Assembly (NCBI RefSeq): GCF_000835165.1 | Contig: NZ_CP007790.1 | Location: 1,116,001-1,180,000 of the forward strand | Origin: Corynebacterium marinum DSM 44953 | GTDB lineage: Bacteria; Actinomycetota; Actinomycetes; Mycobacteriales; Mycobacteriaceae | Length of the DNA: 64,000 nt | Direction: 5' to 3' | Shown: positions 1 to 7,710 of the stretch, in pieces | Position numbering within the stretch: position 1 is the stretch's first letter | How the letters are laid out: each line of letters starts with the position of its first letter | Notes under the pieces: model-generated | Database searches by the model: none | Told to the model about the DNA's origin: nothing | What the model saw: the letters and a program-made list of their open reading frames with translations, nothing else | Made by a program: the position numbers and the translations under genes

Positions 1-2
1 AA

Positions 3-371
3 CGGGGGCGTGAGCTGGCGGCACGGCGCGGCGTCGATAAGCAGATCACCTTCGAGGCCGCCACCCTGTCGGAGTTCCTGGCGGGCGCGGGCGGGCAGAG
101 TTTCGACCTGATCTGCGCCTTCTATTTCCCCGCGCCCGTCCCGGACGGGGAGGTGCGCGCGCTGGCGGAGCTGCTCGCCCCGGGCGGCACGCTGCTGTGG
201 GTCGACCACGACTGGGAGGGTCAGCGCCCCGGGCGGATGAACCCCGCCGCCATGGAGTCCCTCCTCGAGGGACTCACCGCCAGGTCCGAGCTGCGGCGCA
301 GCATCCGCGACGTCTCGCACGGCGCCGGGGCGCACCACCACGAGGACCTCATCCTGCGCGCGGAGCGTTAG
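3..371 (+). CDS. Class I SAM-dependent methyltransferase, C-terminal part
   Basis: The frame is open from the window edge to the TAG at 369-371, so the 5' end lies outside. The visible 122 residues end a Rossmann-type methyltransferase: 'FDLICAFYFPAP' resembles the strand-4 region, and 'LAELLAPGGTLLWVDHD' is the typical post-motif of small-molecule methyltransferases. The SAM-binding glycine motif is not in view, so the substrate cannot be inferred. The stop overlaps the stop of the converging isochorismate synthase gene by 4 nt. A copy of the repeated 11-mer CGTCGATAAGC lies in this gene at 32-42. Confidence 0.75.
   Translation, partial: RGRELAARRGVDKQITFEAATLSEFLAGAGGQSFDLICAFYFPAPVPDGEVRALAELLAPGGTLLWVDHDWEGQRPGRMNPAAMESLLEGLTARSELRRSIRDVSHGAGAHHHEDLILRAER
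32..42 (+). repeat. Over-represented 11-mer CGTCGATAAGC (first of seven exact copies)
   Basis: Exact copies are at 32-42 (+), 32526-32536 (-), 37156-37166 (+), 39825-39835 (-), 40222-40232 (+), 49273-49283 (-) and 53922-53932 (-). Near copies with GAC in place of GAT are at about 45962 and 60511. They lie in different reading frames of unrelated genes and on both strands, so a shared protein motif does not explain them. The function is unknown. Confidence 0.6.
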
Positions 372-1480
372 AGCCCGAGCGAACGCAGGATCGTGCGCAG
401 CTTCGCGGTGGTCTCGGTGAGTTCCTCCGCAGGGTCCGAGTCGGCGACGATGCCGCCCCCGGCCCACGCCCGGGCGAAGCGGCCGTCGCCGGTCACCTCC
501 GCGCAGCGGATCGCCACCATGTACTCCCCGTCGCCGGAATCATCGCACCAGCCGACGACACCGGCGTAGAAACCACGGTCGGCCTCGGCCGTCTCGATGA
601 GTGCTTCCGCCGCGTCCGTGGGAGTGCCGCAGATCGCCGGGGTGGGGTGCGTGTGCACCGCCAGCTCCAGGGCGGTGACCGCCGGATCCTTCAGCGTGCC
701 CACGATCGGCGTGGCGAGGTGCCACATTTCGTTGGTGCGGGTCACTTCGGGACGTTCGGGGATGGACAGATGGGCGCAGAAGGGGCCGAGCTTCTCCCGC
801 AGGTGCTCGACGACGTAACGGTGCTCGTCGAGGTCCTTGGCGGAGTCGGCGAGCCGCCTCCCGACGTCCAGGTCGGCGTCCGGGTCCGCCTGCCGTGGCG
901 CTGAACCCGCCAACGGATACGCCGTGACGGTCGAGCCCTGACGCTTGACCAGTACCTCGGGGGAGGAGCCGACGATCATGTCGCCCGGCCGGCCGGCGGG
1001 GCTGAGGTCCGCGATGAAACCGTCGCAGTTGTAGGAGTTGTCGATGAGCCGGGCGGCCACCAGCAGCGGATCCACCGCCGGGCTGAAAGCAATGTCCACC
1101 GCCCGGGCGAGGACGACTTTCTCCAGCTTCGAGGCACGGATCGTGCTCACGGCCGCTTCCACCCGGCGCAGGTGCTCCTCCGGTTCAGGATCCACTCCGA
1201 CGATCCTCGCATGCAGCACCGAGCCCGGGCCCTGCCGGTAATAGGAGTGGGGTTCGAGGGGCCCGTCCTCCCGGATGACGTGCTCCGGGACGGTCAGGGC
1301 GGCCGGAGCCGACCGGTCGAAGGGCAGGGCGCCGACAACGATGGGCACACGCCCGGAGCGGAGCGCCTCAATTGCCGCCCAGGGGTCGGTGAAAGTTTCC
1401 AGAGACCCCTGGGTGCGCACCGAGCCGTGCGCCCTGGACAGAAGAAAGTCCGGCGCGGTGACAGGTCGGTGGGCACACAT
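368..1480 (-). CDS. menF: Isochorismate synthase (MenF/EntC/DhbC family)
   Basis: The 370-residue protein belongs to the chorismate-binding family and should convert chorismate to isochorismate for menaquinone (or a salicylate/catechol siderophore). Family signatures are visible: 'GSSPEVLVKRQGSTVTAYPLAG', shortened here to 'SPEVLV' and 'AYPLAGSAPR', then 'EMWHLATPIVGTL', 'HPTPAICGTP', 'FYAGVVGWCDD', 'EYMVAIRC' and the C-terminal 'AWAGGGIVADSDP'. Glu and Asp residues in these blocks bind the active-site magnesium. The ATG follows a TAGACT box by 8 nt, so the mRNA is probably leaderless. No other men or siderophore gene is adjacent, so the MenF versus EntC role is left open. Confidence 0.88.
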   Translation of the reverse strand: MCAHRPVTAPDFLLSRAHGSVRTQGSLETFTDPWAAIEALRSGRVPIVVGALPFDRSAPAALTVPEHVIREDGPLEPHSYYRQGPGSVLHARIVGVDPEPEEHLRRVEAAVSTIRASKLEKVVLARAVDIAFSPAVDPLLVAARLIDNSYNCDGFIADLSPAGRPGDMIVGSSPEVLVKRQGSTVTAYPLAGSAPRQADPDADLDVGRRLADSAKDLDEHRYVVEHLREKLGPFCAHLSIPERPEVTRTNEMWHLATPIVGTLKDPAVTALELAVHTHPTPAICGTPTDAAEALIETAEADRGFYAGVVGWCDDSGDGEYMVAIRCAEVTGDGRFARAWAGGGIVADSDPAEELTETTAKLRTILRSLGL

Positions 1481-1573
1481 GTCGAGACAGTCTAGTTCGT
1501 CGCGCAGGTGCCGTCATGCACCGCCCTGGGTTGAGTTTCAAACGGTGAAAAGCCGTGCTGGAGGGGGTCCGCG

Positions 1574-2479
1574 TTGTTATTGTTTCCTATCGTGAACCAA
1601 ACGAAGAGCCTCCGCCGCGTCCTGCCGGCCCTCGTGGTGATGTTCACCCTGATTCTGTCTCAGGGGACCCTGCAGCCGCCCCCGGCCGCCGCCCAGCCGT
1701 TCTCGTCCAGCTCCCTCCTGCCGGGCAGCAGCCGGGGCGTGGGCGGGCAGACCTTTCCGCTGGCGGTGGGGCAGCGGGACGTCCTGGTCTCCCTGCCGGA
1801 GAACTACGACCCGGCGCTGGCACGCCCGGTGCTGCTCGCCTTCGGCGGTTGGGGCGTCGCCCCCGAGGAGATGGCGGCAAGCACCGGCCTGCGCCCCGGC
1901 TCCGACGCGATCATCGCGTATGCGCGCGGCGTCGACAACGCCTGGGCCGGCGCGCCCTACGCGCGCACGAGCCTGGAACAGGACACCGCCTACGCCCGCG
2001 CCATCGTCGACGCGATCGCCGAGCACCACCCGGTCGACCGCGCGCGGGTCTACGCCATCGGCCACTCCAACGGCGGAGCCTTCGCCACAGCCCTGGCCTG
2101 CCGGGCTCCGGACCTGGTGGCAGGGGTGGTGAGCGTCGCCGGGATGTTCTACAACCAGGTCGACGAGGGCTGCCCAGGCGGCGGAGTGCCCGTGATGCTC
2201 ATCCACGCCACCAACGACGACGTCGCGCTCATCGACGGCGGAGTGCGCCACGGCGCACCCTTCCTCTCCACCCGGGAGGTCTTCCAGCGTTGGGGAGCCC
2301 GCAACGGTTGCCAGCCGGTGACCACCGGACAGATGCTGCCCGCCATCGGCGCCACCCACCAGGCCTGGTCGGGCTGCCGCGCAGACACGGAGCTGGTGGT
2401 CTCGGAGTCCGCCGGCCACCAGTGGCCGGCCCACGCCCCGGCCCTGGCGCGGGACTTCCTCTCGCGGCAGTTCGGCTGA
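1574..2479 (+). CDS. Secreted alpha/beta-hydrolase esterase (PHB depolymerase/feruloyl esterase-like)
   Basis: The 301-residue protein starts at TTG, placed 6-7 nt after a GGAGGGGG ribosome-binding site; a GTG at 1592 lacks one. Residues about 10-40 form a Sec signal peptide (hydrophobic '[16 protein letters not shown]', then 'PAAAQP'). The mature part is an alpha/beta hydrolase of the LpqC/poly(3-hydroxybutyrate) depolymerase type: nucleophile Ser in 'GHSNGG', candidate Asp in 'HATNDD', and His in 'SAGHQWP'. It probably hydrolyses an ester outside the membrane; the substrate is unknown. It lies 17 nt upstream of gltX, which has its own promoter. Confidence 0.8.
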   Translation: MLLFPIVNQTKSLRRVLPALVVMFTLILSQGTLQPPPAAAQPFSSSSLLPGSSRGVGGQTFPLAVGQRDVLVSLPENYDPALARPVLLAFGGWGVAPEEMAASTGLRPGSDAIIAYARGVDNAWAGAPYARTSLEQDTAYARAIVDAIAEHHPVDRARVYAIGHSNGGAFATALACRAPDLVAGVVSVAGMFYNQVDEGCPGGGVPVMLIHATNDDVALIDGGVRHGAPFLSTREVFQRWGARNGCQPVTTGQMLPAIGATHQAWSGCRADTELVVSESAGHQWPAHAPALARDFLSRQFG

Positions 2480-2496
2480 CCAGTACCATGACGGAC

Positions 2497-3984
2497 ATGA
2501 CTGACGTTCGTGTTCGATTCTGCCCTTCGCCCACCGGCACCCCGCACGTGGGCCTGGTGCGCACCGCACTGTTCAACTGGGCCTACGCCCGCCACAACCA
2601 GGGCGCCATGGTGTTCCGTATCGAGGACACCGATGCCGCCCGCGATTCCGAGGAGTCCTACGAAGCGCTTCTCGACGCCATGAACTGGCTCGGCCTGGAC
2701 TGGGACGAGGGCGTGGAGAAGGGCGGCCCGCACGAGCCCTACCGGCAGTCCCAGCGCATGGACATCTACGCGGACGTCCTGGAGAAGCTCAAGGCCGCCG
2801 GCGAGGTCTACCCGGCCTACTCCACCGCCGAAGAGGTCGAGGCGCGTCACAAGGCCGCCGGCCGGGATCCGAAGCTGGGCTACGACAACTTCGACCGCAC
2901 CCTGAGCGAGGAGCAGATCGCCGCCCACGAGGCCGAGGGACGTCAGCCGGTGTGGCGCCTGCGTATGCCCGACCAGGACTGGAAGTGGAACGATCTGGTC
3001 CGCGGCGAGGTCGAGTTCAAGTCCTCCACCCAGCCCGACTTCGTGGTCGCCCGCTCCAACGGTGCCCCGCTGTACACCCTGGTCAACCCGGTCGACGACG
3101 CGCTGATGCGCATCACCCACGTCCTGCGCGGCGAGGACCTGCTGGCCTCCACCCCCCGGCAGCTGGCACTCTACGAGGCCCTCAAGCGCATCGGCGTCAC
3201 CGATTTCACCCCGGAGTTCGGCCATCTTCCCTTCGTCATGGGGGAGGGCAACAAGAAGCTGTCCAAGCGCGACCCCCAGTCCAACCTCTTCCAGCACCGC
3301 GAGAACGGCATCATCCCCGAGGGCATGCTCAACTACCTCGCGCTGCTGGGATGGTCCCTGTCCGGCGACCGCGACATCTTCAGCGTGGAGGAGCTCGTGG
3401 CCAACTTCGACGTCGCCGACGTGCTGGGCAACCCCGCCCGCTTCGACCAGAAGAAGCTCGAGGCGATCAACGCCGACCACATCCGTCTGCTTCCGGCCGA
3501 CGAGTTCGAGGAGCGGTTGCGCGCGTACCTCACGGAGTTCACCGACTTCCCCGCGGACTACCCGGCGGACAAGTTCAAGCTCGCCGCCGAGCTGACGCAG
3601 ACGCGCATCAAGACGCTCTCCGAGGCCTACGGGCTGCTGAAGTTCCTCGTCACCGCCGACGAGGACCTCAAGCTCAACGAGAAGGCCGCCAAGAAGAACC
3701 TCAAGGAGGCGGCGATCCAGCCGCTCGACGCCGGCATCGCCGCGCTGGAGGGGCTGGAGACCTGGACGACCCCGGGCATCGAGGCCGCCCTGAACACGGC
3801 GCTCATCGAGGACCTCGGCCTCAAGCCGCGCGTCGCCTTCGGCGCGCTGCGCGTGGGTGTGTCCGGCGAGGCCGTCTCCCCGCCGCTGTTCGAGTCCATG
3901 GAGCTGCTCGGCCGCGAATCGACGCTCGCCCGTCTCCGCGCCGCCCGCGCCGCCACGCCCTTCGAGGCCGCGCCGGCGTCCTAG
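2497..3984 (+). CDS. gltX: Glutamate--tRNA ligase
   Basis: This class I aminoacyl-tRNA synthetase charges tRNA-Glu in the cytoplasm. The protein has 495 residues, normal for the family. The HIGH-type motif is '[10 protein letters not shown]' near the N-terminus and the KMSKS-type motif is 'KKLSKRD'. 'FRIEDTD' and 'LRGEDLL' are further family blocks. ATG 2497 is preferred to ATG 2488 because a TACCAT -10 box at 2484-2489 ends 7 nt before it, which fits a leaderless transcript. Two tRNA-Glu genes and one tRNA-Gln gene lie about 1-2 kb downstream. The stop overlaps the stop of the convergent regulator gene by 3 nt. Confidence 0.97.
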   Translation: MTDVRVRFCPSPTGTPHVGLVRTALFNWAYARHNQGAMVFRIEDTDAARDSEESYEALLDAMNWLGLDWDEGVEKGGPHEPYRQSQRMDIYADVLEKLKAAGEVYPAYSTAEEVEARHKAAGRDPKLGYDNFDRTLSEEQIAAHEAEGRQPVWRLRMPDQDWKWNDLVRGEVEFKSSTQPDFVVARSNGAPLYTLVNPVDDALMRITHVLRGEDLLASTPRQLALYEALKRIGVTDFTPEFGHLPFVMGEGNKKLSKRDPQSNLFQHRENGIIPEGMLNYLALLGWSLSGDRDIFSVEELVANFDVADVLGNPARFDQKKLEAINADHIRLLPADEFEERLRAYLTEFTDFPADYPADKFKLAAELTQTRIKTLSEAYGLLKFLVTADEDLKLNEKAAKKNLKEAAIQPLDAGIAALEGLETWTTPGIEAALNTALIEDLGLKPRVAFGALRVGVSGEAVSPPLFESMELLGRESTLARLRAARAATPFEAAPAS

Positions 3985-4202
3985 TCCTGGACGGGAAGGT
4001 CGGGGGAGTAGCGCAGCAGCTCCCCGGGCTGGCAGTCCAGCGCCTCGCACAAGGCGGCCAGGGTGGTGAACCTAACTGCCTTGGCCCGCCCGTTCTTGAG
4101 CACCGAGAGGTTGGCCGGGGTGATGCCGACCTTCTCGGCCAGCTCGCCCACACCCATCTTCCGGCGCGCGAGCATGACGTCGATATCCACCACGATGGCC
4201 AT
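3981..4202 (-). CDS. XRE-family (Cro/CI) small transcriptional regulator
   Basis: The 73-residue protein is a single helix-turn-helix domain: '[20 protein letters not shown]' is the HTH core, followed by '[20 protein letters not shown]' and the family ending 'CQPGELL'. It resembles YozG-type regulators, which are usually paired with a DUF2975 membrane protein, and that is the arrangement here. Its ATG overlaps the TGA of the upstream DUF2975 gene (TGATG), so the two are translationally coupled. It probably controls its own operon through the inverted repeats at 4688-4716. Confidence 0.85.
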   Translation of the reverse strand: MAIVVDIDVMLARRKMGVGELAEKVGITPANLSVLKNGRAKAVRFTTLAALCEALDCQPGELLRYSPDLPVQD

Positions 4203-4666
4203 CAGATGACCGCCTCGAGCTCGGCGGAAAAACCCGCGGCCTGCGCGAGGAGCATCCGCTGCACGTAGACGATCAGTGCGACGCCGGCGATGAGCAGCGA
4301 GAAGACCGTTGACAGCAGGATGAGGCCGGGAGCATCGTCGACCTCGGCGACGACGTAGCCCGCCAGCAGCACGAAGAACGCCACGCCGCCGATCGCGGCG
4401 ATGATCGCGTCGACCCAGCGGAAAGCGACAGGGGAGAAGACCGTCTTCTGCCGCACCAGCGACACGAGGCGCCACACCGAGACGATTGCCACCTGGACGC
4501 AGGCGAATCCGAGCACCGCGGCGGCCGACAGCACCACCTTGGCGGGCAGGGGGGCTGTCCCGTCGCCGAAGAGCAGGCCTCCGCCGACCACAATCTGGGC
4601 GGCGAGACTGACGAGGAACCCGACGACGAGGATGCCCCGCAGCAGGGTAGTGACTGGTAACGGCAT
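4202..4666 (-). CDS. DUF2975 integral membrane protein
   Basis: The 154-residue protein has four predicted transmembrane segments at roughly residues 8-30, 42-66, 86-108 and 115-135. This spacing and the pairing with a small XRE regulator are typical of DUF2975. No catalytic residues are recognisable and the family's role is not established. The ATG follows an AAAGG ribosome-binding site. It is the first gene of a two-gene operon with the downstream xre gene. Confidence 0.8.
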   Translation of the reverse strand: MPLPVTTLLRGILVVGFLVSLAAQIVVGGGLLFGDGTAPLPAKVVLSAAAVLGFACVQVAIVSVWRLVSLVRQKTVFSPVAFRWVDAIIAAIGGVAFFVLLAGYVVAEVDDAPGLILLSTVFSLLIAGVALIVYVQRMLLAQAAGFSAELEAVI

Positions 4667-4687
4667 GGGAGAGCCTTTCTTGACGGG

Positions 4688-4716
4688 TATCGATAAGAAT
4701 ATATCGTAATTCGATA
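4688..4716. promoter_or_regulatory. Inverted repeats in the DUF2975-xre promoter
   Basis: Just upstream of the DUF2975 gene there are two AT-rich palindromes, TATCGATA at 4688-4695 and TATCG-N5-CGATA at 4702-4716. On the minus strand TATATT-like -10 sequence lies between them. This is a plausible operator for autoregulation by the XRE protein of the operon; that is inference from position and symmetry. Confidence 0.45.
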
Positions 4717-4799
4717 GATAGCTCCAGGGTGCCGTCAGGTGGCCCTTTCCTGGCCGGGGCGGGTCTCGTGCTGACGGAAATGATCTATGAGCTGGCGAT

Positions 4800-4829
4800 T
4801 TGTCAGTGTTGCAGCCTTGTGGTTATAGT
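4800..4829 (+). promoter_or_regulatory. Promoter of the tRNA-Gln/tRNA-Glu unit
   Basis: A TTGTCA -35 box (4800-4805) and a TATAGT -10 box (4824-4829) are separated by 18 nt, close to the vegetative sigma consensus. Transcription would start near 4836 and read through tRNA-Gln and tRNA-Glu to the terminator at 5105-5136. Confidence 0.6.
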
Positions 4830-4905
4830 TATCCACGTTGCACAGAGCGACAGCGGGAAAAAACATGAACGCAGTCAGGAAGTGTGACAGGAGACAACTC
4901 CACAA

Positions 4906-4977
4906 TGGCCTATGGTGTAATTGGCAACACAGCGGTTTCTGGTACCGTCGTTCTAGGTTCGAGTCCTGGTAGGCCAG
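4906..4977 (+). tRNA. tRNA-Gln(CTG)
   Basis: A full cloverleaf can be folded. The acceptor stem TGGCCTA/TAGGCCA has 7 pairs, the anticodon loop TTCTGGT carries CTG at positions 34-36, and the T-loop is TTCGAGT. The discriminator is G and no CCA is encoded. It shares a promoter with the tRNA-Glu 38 bases downstream. Confidence 0.95.
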
Positions 4978-5015
4978 CTGCAGAGCAATCTGCCAGCGAG
5001 AAGAAAAGTCGCTAA

Positions 5016-5088
5016 GCCCCGTTCGTCTAGAGGCCTAGGACGCCGGCCTCTCACGCCGGTAACACGGGTTCGAATCCCGTACGGGGTA
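5016..5088 (+). tRNA. tRNA-Glu(CTC), copy 1
   Basis: The acceptor stem is GCCCCGT/ACGGGGT with a G1-U72 pair. The anticodon loop is CTCTCAC with CTC as anticodon, and the T-arm is ACGGG-TTCGAAT-CCCGT. The discriminator is A and CCA is not encoded. A strong terminator follows at 5105. A second, nearly identical gene is at 5794-5866. Confidence 0.95.
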
Positions 5089-5104
5089 CACATTAGTGAA
5101 GATG

Positions 5105-5136
5105 ACTCCCGGACTCTTTTGAGTCCGGGAGTTTTT
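5105..5136 (+). terminator. Rho-independent terminator after tRNA-Gln/tRNA-Glu
   Basis: The arms at 5105-5116 and 5121-5132 pair perfectly over 12 bp around a TTTT loop. A run of T follows at 5132-5136. Confidence 0.9.
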
Positions 5137-5249
5137 CTGATTCACCCCCGCCCTTACTTTTGGTGTGTGGATTGCACCTCAGCAAACATTGCGGTGGGGG
5201 TAACAGCAAGTAACGGATTCGTTAAATCCCTTTTAACCCGGGAACGTGC

Positions 5250-5690
5250 TGACATATGCTTCAGGTAAGCGGAGAGGCTCCACCTCAGACCCGGTACCAG
5301 GTAGAAGGTAGCGAGACTCCCCGGAAGGATCAACCGGAAGGAGAGCATGTGGCAGCAGGTCGAACTATCCATATCTCCGGACGCGACGCAGGCGTCCTCT
5401 CATAAGCGGCACCGCCATAATCCAGAACTTCCAGAGCGCAACGGATGCGCGAAGTACAGGAGCTAACGGGAGCGATATGAAGCGTCAGCAGTCAACCGGA
5501 CCCCACGGAGCGGACAGGCCAACCCCCGACAACTAGTTCCTCAGAACTGCAGCGGACGCGACCACGACGGGATCATTACCCCGGGTCGACGAAACATTCG
5601 CAACGACGTCGGAAGTGGTGGAAGTACCACCGTCCACGGTTCGGAACCACCTCGAAACCCACCACCGAAAGTGGTGGGTTTCTTCCGTTG
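5250..5690 (+). ncRNA. Candidate structured non-coding RNA between the two tRNA-Glu genes
   Basis: The 650 bases between the tRNA units hold no convincing gene. There is a possible -10 box TATGCT at 5255-5260 and an exact inverted repeat GTTAAA-N5-TTTAAC at 5221-5237 over the -35 position. Several hairpins follow, for example around 5316-5343, GGACGC/GCGTCC near 5378-5395, and GTGGT/ACCAC near 5620. A terminator-like hairpin closes it at 5655-5681. Two tiny ORFs with good ribosome-binding sites (5347-5466, 39 codons; 5477-5536, 19 codons) lie inside. Their codon use is not that of neighbouring genes, so an RNA or a leader-peptide function are both possible. I do not recognise a known RNA family. 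Confidence 0.35.
5655..5686 (+). terminator. Terminator-like hairpin ending the candidate ncRNA
   Basis: Arms at 5655-5665 and 5671-5681 pair over 11 bp around a CGAAA loop. The T-tract after it is short (TTTCTT), so it is weaker than the two terminators that flank this region. Confidence 0.6.
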
Positions 5691-5793
5691 CCGGGGACGT
5701 GCTTTCAGGTCCTGAACTGGCGATTTGCAGTCCAAACCCTCCAGCGTTTACAGTAATGAAGTCCTCAACGGACGCCGCAATGAAAGCGAACGA

Positions 5794-5866
5794 GCCCCGT
5801 TCGTCTAGGGGCCTAGGACGCCGCCCTCTCACGGCGGTAACACGGGTTCAAATCCCGTACGGGGTA
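5794..5866 (+). tRNA. tRNA-Glu(CTC), copy 2
   Basis: It has the same cloverleaf as the gene at 5016-5088 and the same CTC anticodon. Four of 73 positions differ. Two of these are a compensatory pair swap in the anticodon stem (G-C to C-G), so both copies remain foldable. The discriminator is A and CCA is not encoded. Confidence 0.95.
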
Positions 5867-5875
5867 CAAGATAAA

Positions 5876-5914
5876 GAGGAAAGCCGGGTCCGAAGACCCG
5901 GCTTTCCTCTTTTT
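5876..5914 (+). terminator. Rho-independent terminator after tRNA-Glu copy 2
   Basis: The arms at 5876-5890 and 5895-5909 pair perfectly over 15 bp around a CGAA loop and are followed by a T-tract. Confidence 0.92.
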
Positions 5915-5950
5915 CTGCCCGCAGCCGTGATCCCGTGGATAATCGTCCCC

Positions 5951-6418
5951 ATGAACCCCGACTTCATGGCCCGCGCCATCGACCTGTCCCGGGAAGGGAT
6001 GCTCGCCGGCGACGGCGGGCCCTTCGGCGCGGTGGTCGTCCGCGACGGCCAGATCCTCGCGGAGGGCCATAACACGGTGGTGGGCACCAATGACCCGACC
6101 AACCACGCGGAGATGACGGCCATCCGGCGTGCGGCGCGGGAGCTGGGCCGCTTCGACCTCTCGGACTGCGAGCTCTACGCCAGCTGCGAGCCCTGCCCGA
6201 TGTGCCTGGGCGCGGTCTACTGGGCCAGGCTGGGGAAGGTCTACTTCGCCAACACCCGCGACGACGCCGCGGAGATCGGTTTCGACGACTCCCTCATCTA
6301 CGGGGAGCTGGCTAAGCCGGTCGATCAGCGGCGGATCGAGTTCGAGCGCGCGCCCGATCCGCGTGCGCGCGAGGTCTTCGACGAATGGCTGGACAAGGCG
6401 GACCGGGTCCAGTACTAG
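5951..6418 (+). CDS. guaD: Guanine deaminase-like nucleoside deaminase
   Basis: The 155-residue protein belongs to the cytidine/guanine/tRNA-adenosine deaminase family. The zinc-binding signature is complete: 'NHAEMTAIR' (His and catalytic Glu) and 'CEPCPMCLGAVYWAR' (two Cys). The later block 'EIGFDDSLIYGEL' and the C-terminal Tyr match Bacillus GuaD more closely than TadA, so deamination of guanine to xanthine is the best guess. A GATAAT box at 5938-5943 ends 7 nt before the ATG, indicating a leaderless mRNA and deciding against longer upstream starts. It may share transcription with the HD gene 15 nt downstream. Confidence 0.85.
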   Translation: MNPDFMARAIDLSREGMLAGDGGPFGAVVVRDGQILAEGHNTVVGTNDPTNHAEMTAIRRAARELGRFDLSDCELYASCEPCPMCLGAVYWARLGKVYFANTRDDAAEIGFDDSLIYGELAKPVDQRRIEFERAPDPRAREVFDEWLDKADRVQY

Positions 6419-6433
6419 AGGCAGGAGTCCACC

Positions 6434-7003
6434 ATGATGAGTCTGACCCCGCGCCTGATGAGGGCGATCGACACGGCGGCCGTCAGTCACCGCGACCACG
6501 TGCGCAAAGGTTCGGGCATCCCGTACGTCGCGCACCTGTACGCGGTGATGCACCTGGTGTCGCAGGCGACCGGGGACGAGGACGTGCTCATCGCCGCACT
6601 GCTGCACGACACTCTGGAGGATGTGCCCGAGGTCTACCCGGAAACCCGGATGCGCGCGGAGTTCGGCGACAGGGTCACCGAGATCGTGCTGGGCCTGACC
6701 AAGGACGACTCGCTACCGGGCTGGCAGTCGCGTGCCGACGCCTACCTGGATCACCTGGAGCACCGTGCCCCGGAAGAGTCCGTGCTCATCGCGTGCGCGG
6801 ACAAGCTGCACAACCTCATGTCCATCCTGGAGGACCATGCCGCGTTGGGGGACCGGCTGTGGGAGCGTTTCAACTCCACCAGGGAGCAGCAGCAGTGGTG
6901 GTACGCGCAGATCAGCAGGGTGGTGGAGAAGAGAATACCCGGCCTGCCCCTGAACAGGGAGCTGGCCGGGCTGGCGGAGCAGTTTAACCGAGCTGGCGGT
7001 TGA
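6434..7003 (+). CDS. HD-domain phosphohydrolase, SpoT/MESH1-like
   Basis: The 189-residue protein has the metal-binding HD signature: 'HRDHVRKGSGIPYVAHLYAV', 'ALLHDTLED' and 'CADKLHNL'. These match the hydrolase half of RelA/SpoT and the stand-alone small alarmone hydrolases. Hydrolysis of (p)ppGpp or a related nucleotide is therefore likely; no synthetase domain is present. An AGGAG site precedes the ATGATG start. The 3' end overlaps the converging DUF2202 gene by 20 nt. Confidence 0.75.
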   Translation: MMSLTPRLMRAIDTAAVSHRDHVRKGSGIPYVAHLYAVMHLVSQATGDEDVLIAALLHDTLEDVPEVYPETRMRAEFGDRVTEIVLGLTKDDSLPGWQSRADAYLDHLEHRAPEESVLIACADKLHNLMSILEDHAALGDRLWERFNSTREQQQWWYAQISRVVEKRIPGLPLNRELAGLAEQFNRAGG

Positions 7004-7553
7004 ACGCGTTGAGGTGGTTGCGGGATCCCTTGAGCAGGTTTTCCATGACGTTCCTCACGTCGGCGTCCTCGGGGCCGAGGCCGGCGATGACCTGCTCCAG
7101 GTCGGCGATATCCATCTCCTCGATCGCCTTGCCCACCTCCAGGGCGTCGCGCGGGCTCTGCACGCCCTTGGCCACGAGCTGGTCGTGGAGGGTCTGCAGT
7201 TCGGGGTCGCTGAACTCGCCGGCGCCGAGGCGGGGGTCGGCGAGGCCGCGGGACTCCAGGAGCGGGAGGACGGCGGACTGGTGAGTGAGTTCGCTGTTGC
7301 TGATGTTGTCGAAGATGCGGGTGCCGTGCGCGTCGAACATCGCCCGGTAGACGTCGTAGGCGAGCTTCTCCTCCTCGATGAGGTAGCGCAGTTCCGCGTT
7401 GACGTCCACGGTGGTGGAGGCGGCGGCGGGGATGCCCGTCACCTGCTGTGCGGACTGTCCGTGGCGGGGTCCGGCGGCCTCCGCGGCCTGTGCGGTGGTT
7501 AGTGCCAGTGAGCCGGCGAGAACTGCTGCGCCGAATGTGCGGGTGAGTTTCAT
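6984..7553 (-). CDS. Secreted DUF2202 (ferritin-like) protein 1
   Basis: The 189-residue protein has a Sec signal peptide (KLTR, hydrophobic 'FGAAVLAGSLALTTAQA', cleavage after about residue 25). The rest is a DUF2202 domain, a predicted four-helix ferritin-like fold. Candidate metal ligands are the Glu cluster in 'YLIEEEKLAYDVY', the ExxH in 'SELTHQ', and the Glu and His residues in 'AIEEMDIADLE' and 'GSRNHLNAF'. ATG 7553 is preferred to TTG 7559 because GAGGAG lies 9 nt before it. A paralogue lies at 11300-11863, on the far side of the PLP/FAD operon. The biochemical role of the family is not known. Confidence 0.8.
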   Translation of the reverse strand: MKLTRTFGAAVLAGSLALTTAQAAEAAGPRHGQSAQQVTGIPAAASTTVDVNAELRYLIEEEKLAYDVYRAMFDAHGTRIFDNISNSELTHQSAVLPLLESRGLADPRLGAGEFSDPELQTLHDQLVAKGVQSPRDALEVGKAIEEMDIADLEQVIAGLGPEDADVRNVMENLLKGSRNHLNAFNRQLG

Positions 7554-7710
7554 GGTCAACGTCTCCTCGGGGAGGTCTGCGGCTGTTGATCTGAATATAA
7601 CTCCGCAGACCCCGGAAATTTACCCCCCAGGGTATGGGAATGATCACCTCCAGCTGCGGGAACTATTTCTCTCCTGCCTAAACGCTTCAGTCCCGCGTAA
7701 GATTTCCCGC

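Noticed and set aside
2149-4050. A 633-codon open frame on the strand opposite gltX and the esterase gene
   Set aside because: It is antisense to clear genes. High GC removes stop codons from the complementary frame, and its translation is Val/Gly/Leu-rich with no domain.
4829-4837. TTATCCACG, one base from a DnaA box, upstream of tRNA-Gln
   Set aside because: It is a single imperfect copy next to a strong tRNA promoter. No cluster or dnaA/dnaN neighbourhood supports an origin.
5154-5372. A 72-codon minus-strand ORF in the candidate ncRNA region
   Set aside because: It runs across the inverted repeats and hairpins, lacks a good ribosome-binding site and resembles no family.
5600-5690. GGTGG...ACCACC sequences resembling a T-box
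   Set aside because: The T-box consensus AGGGTGGNACCGCG is absent, and no aminoacyl-tRNA synthetase gene follows.
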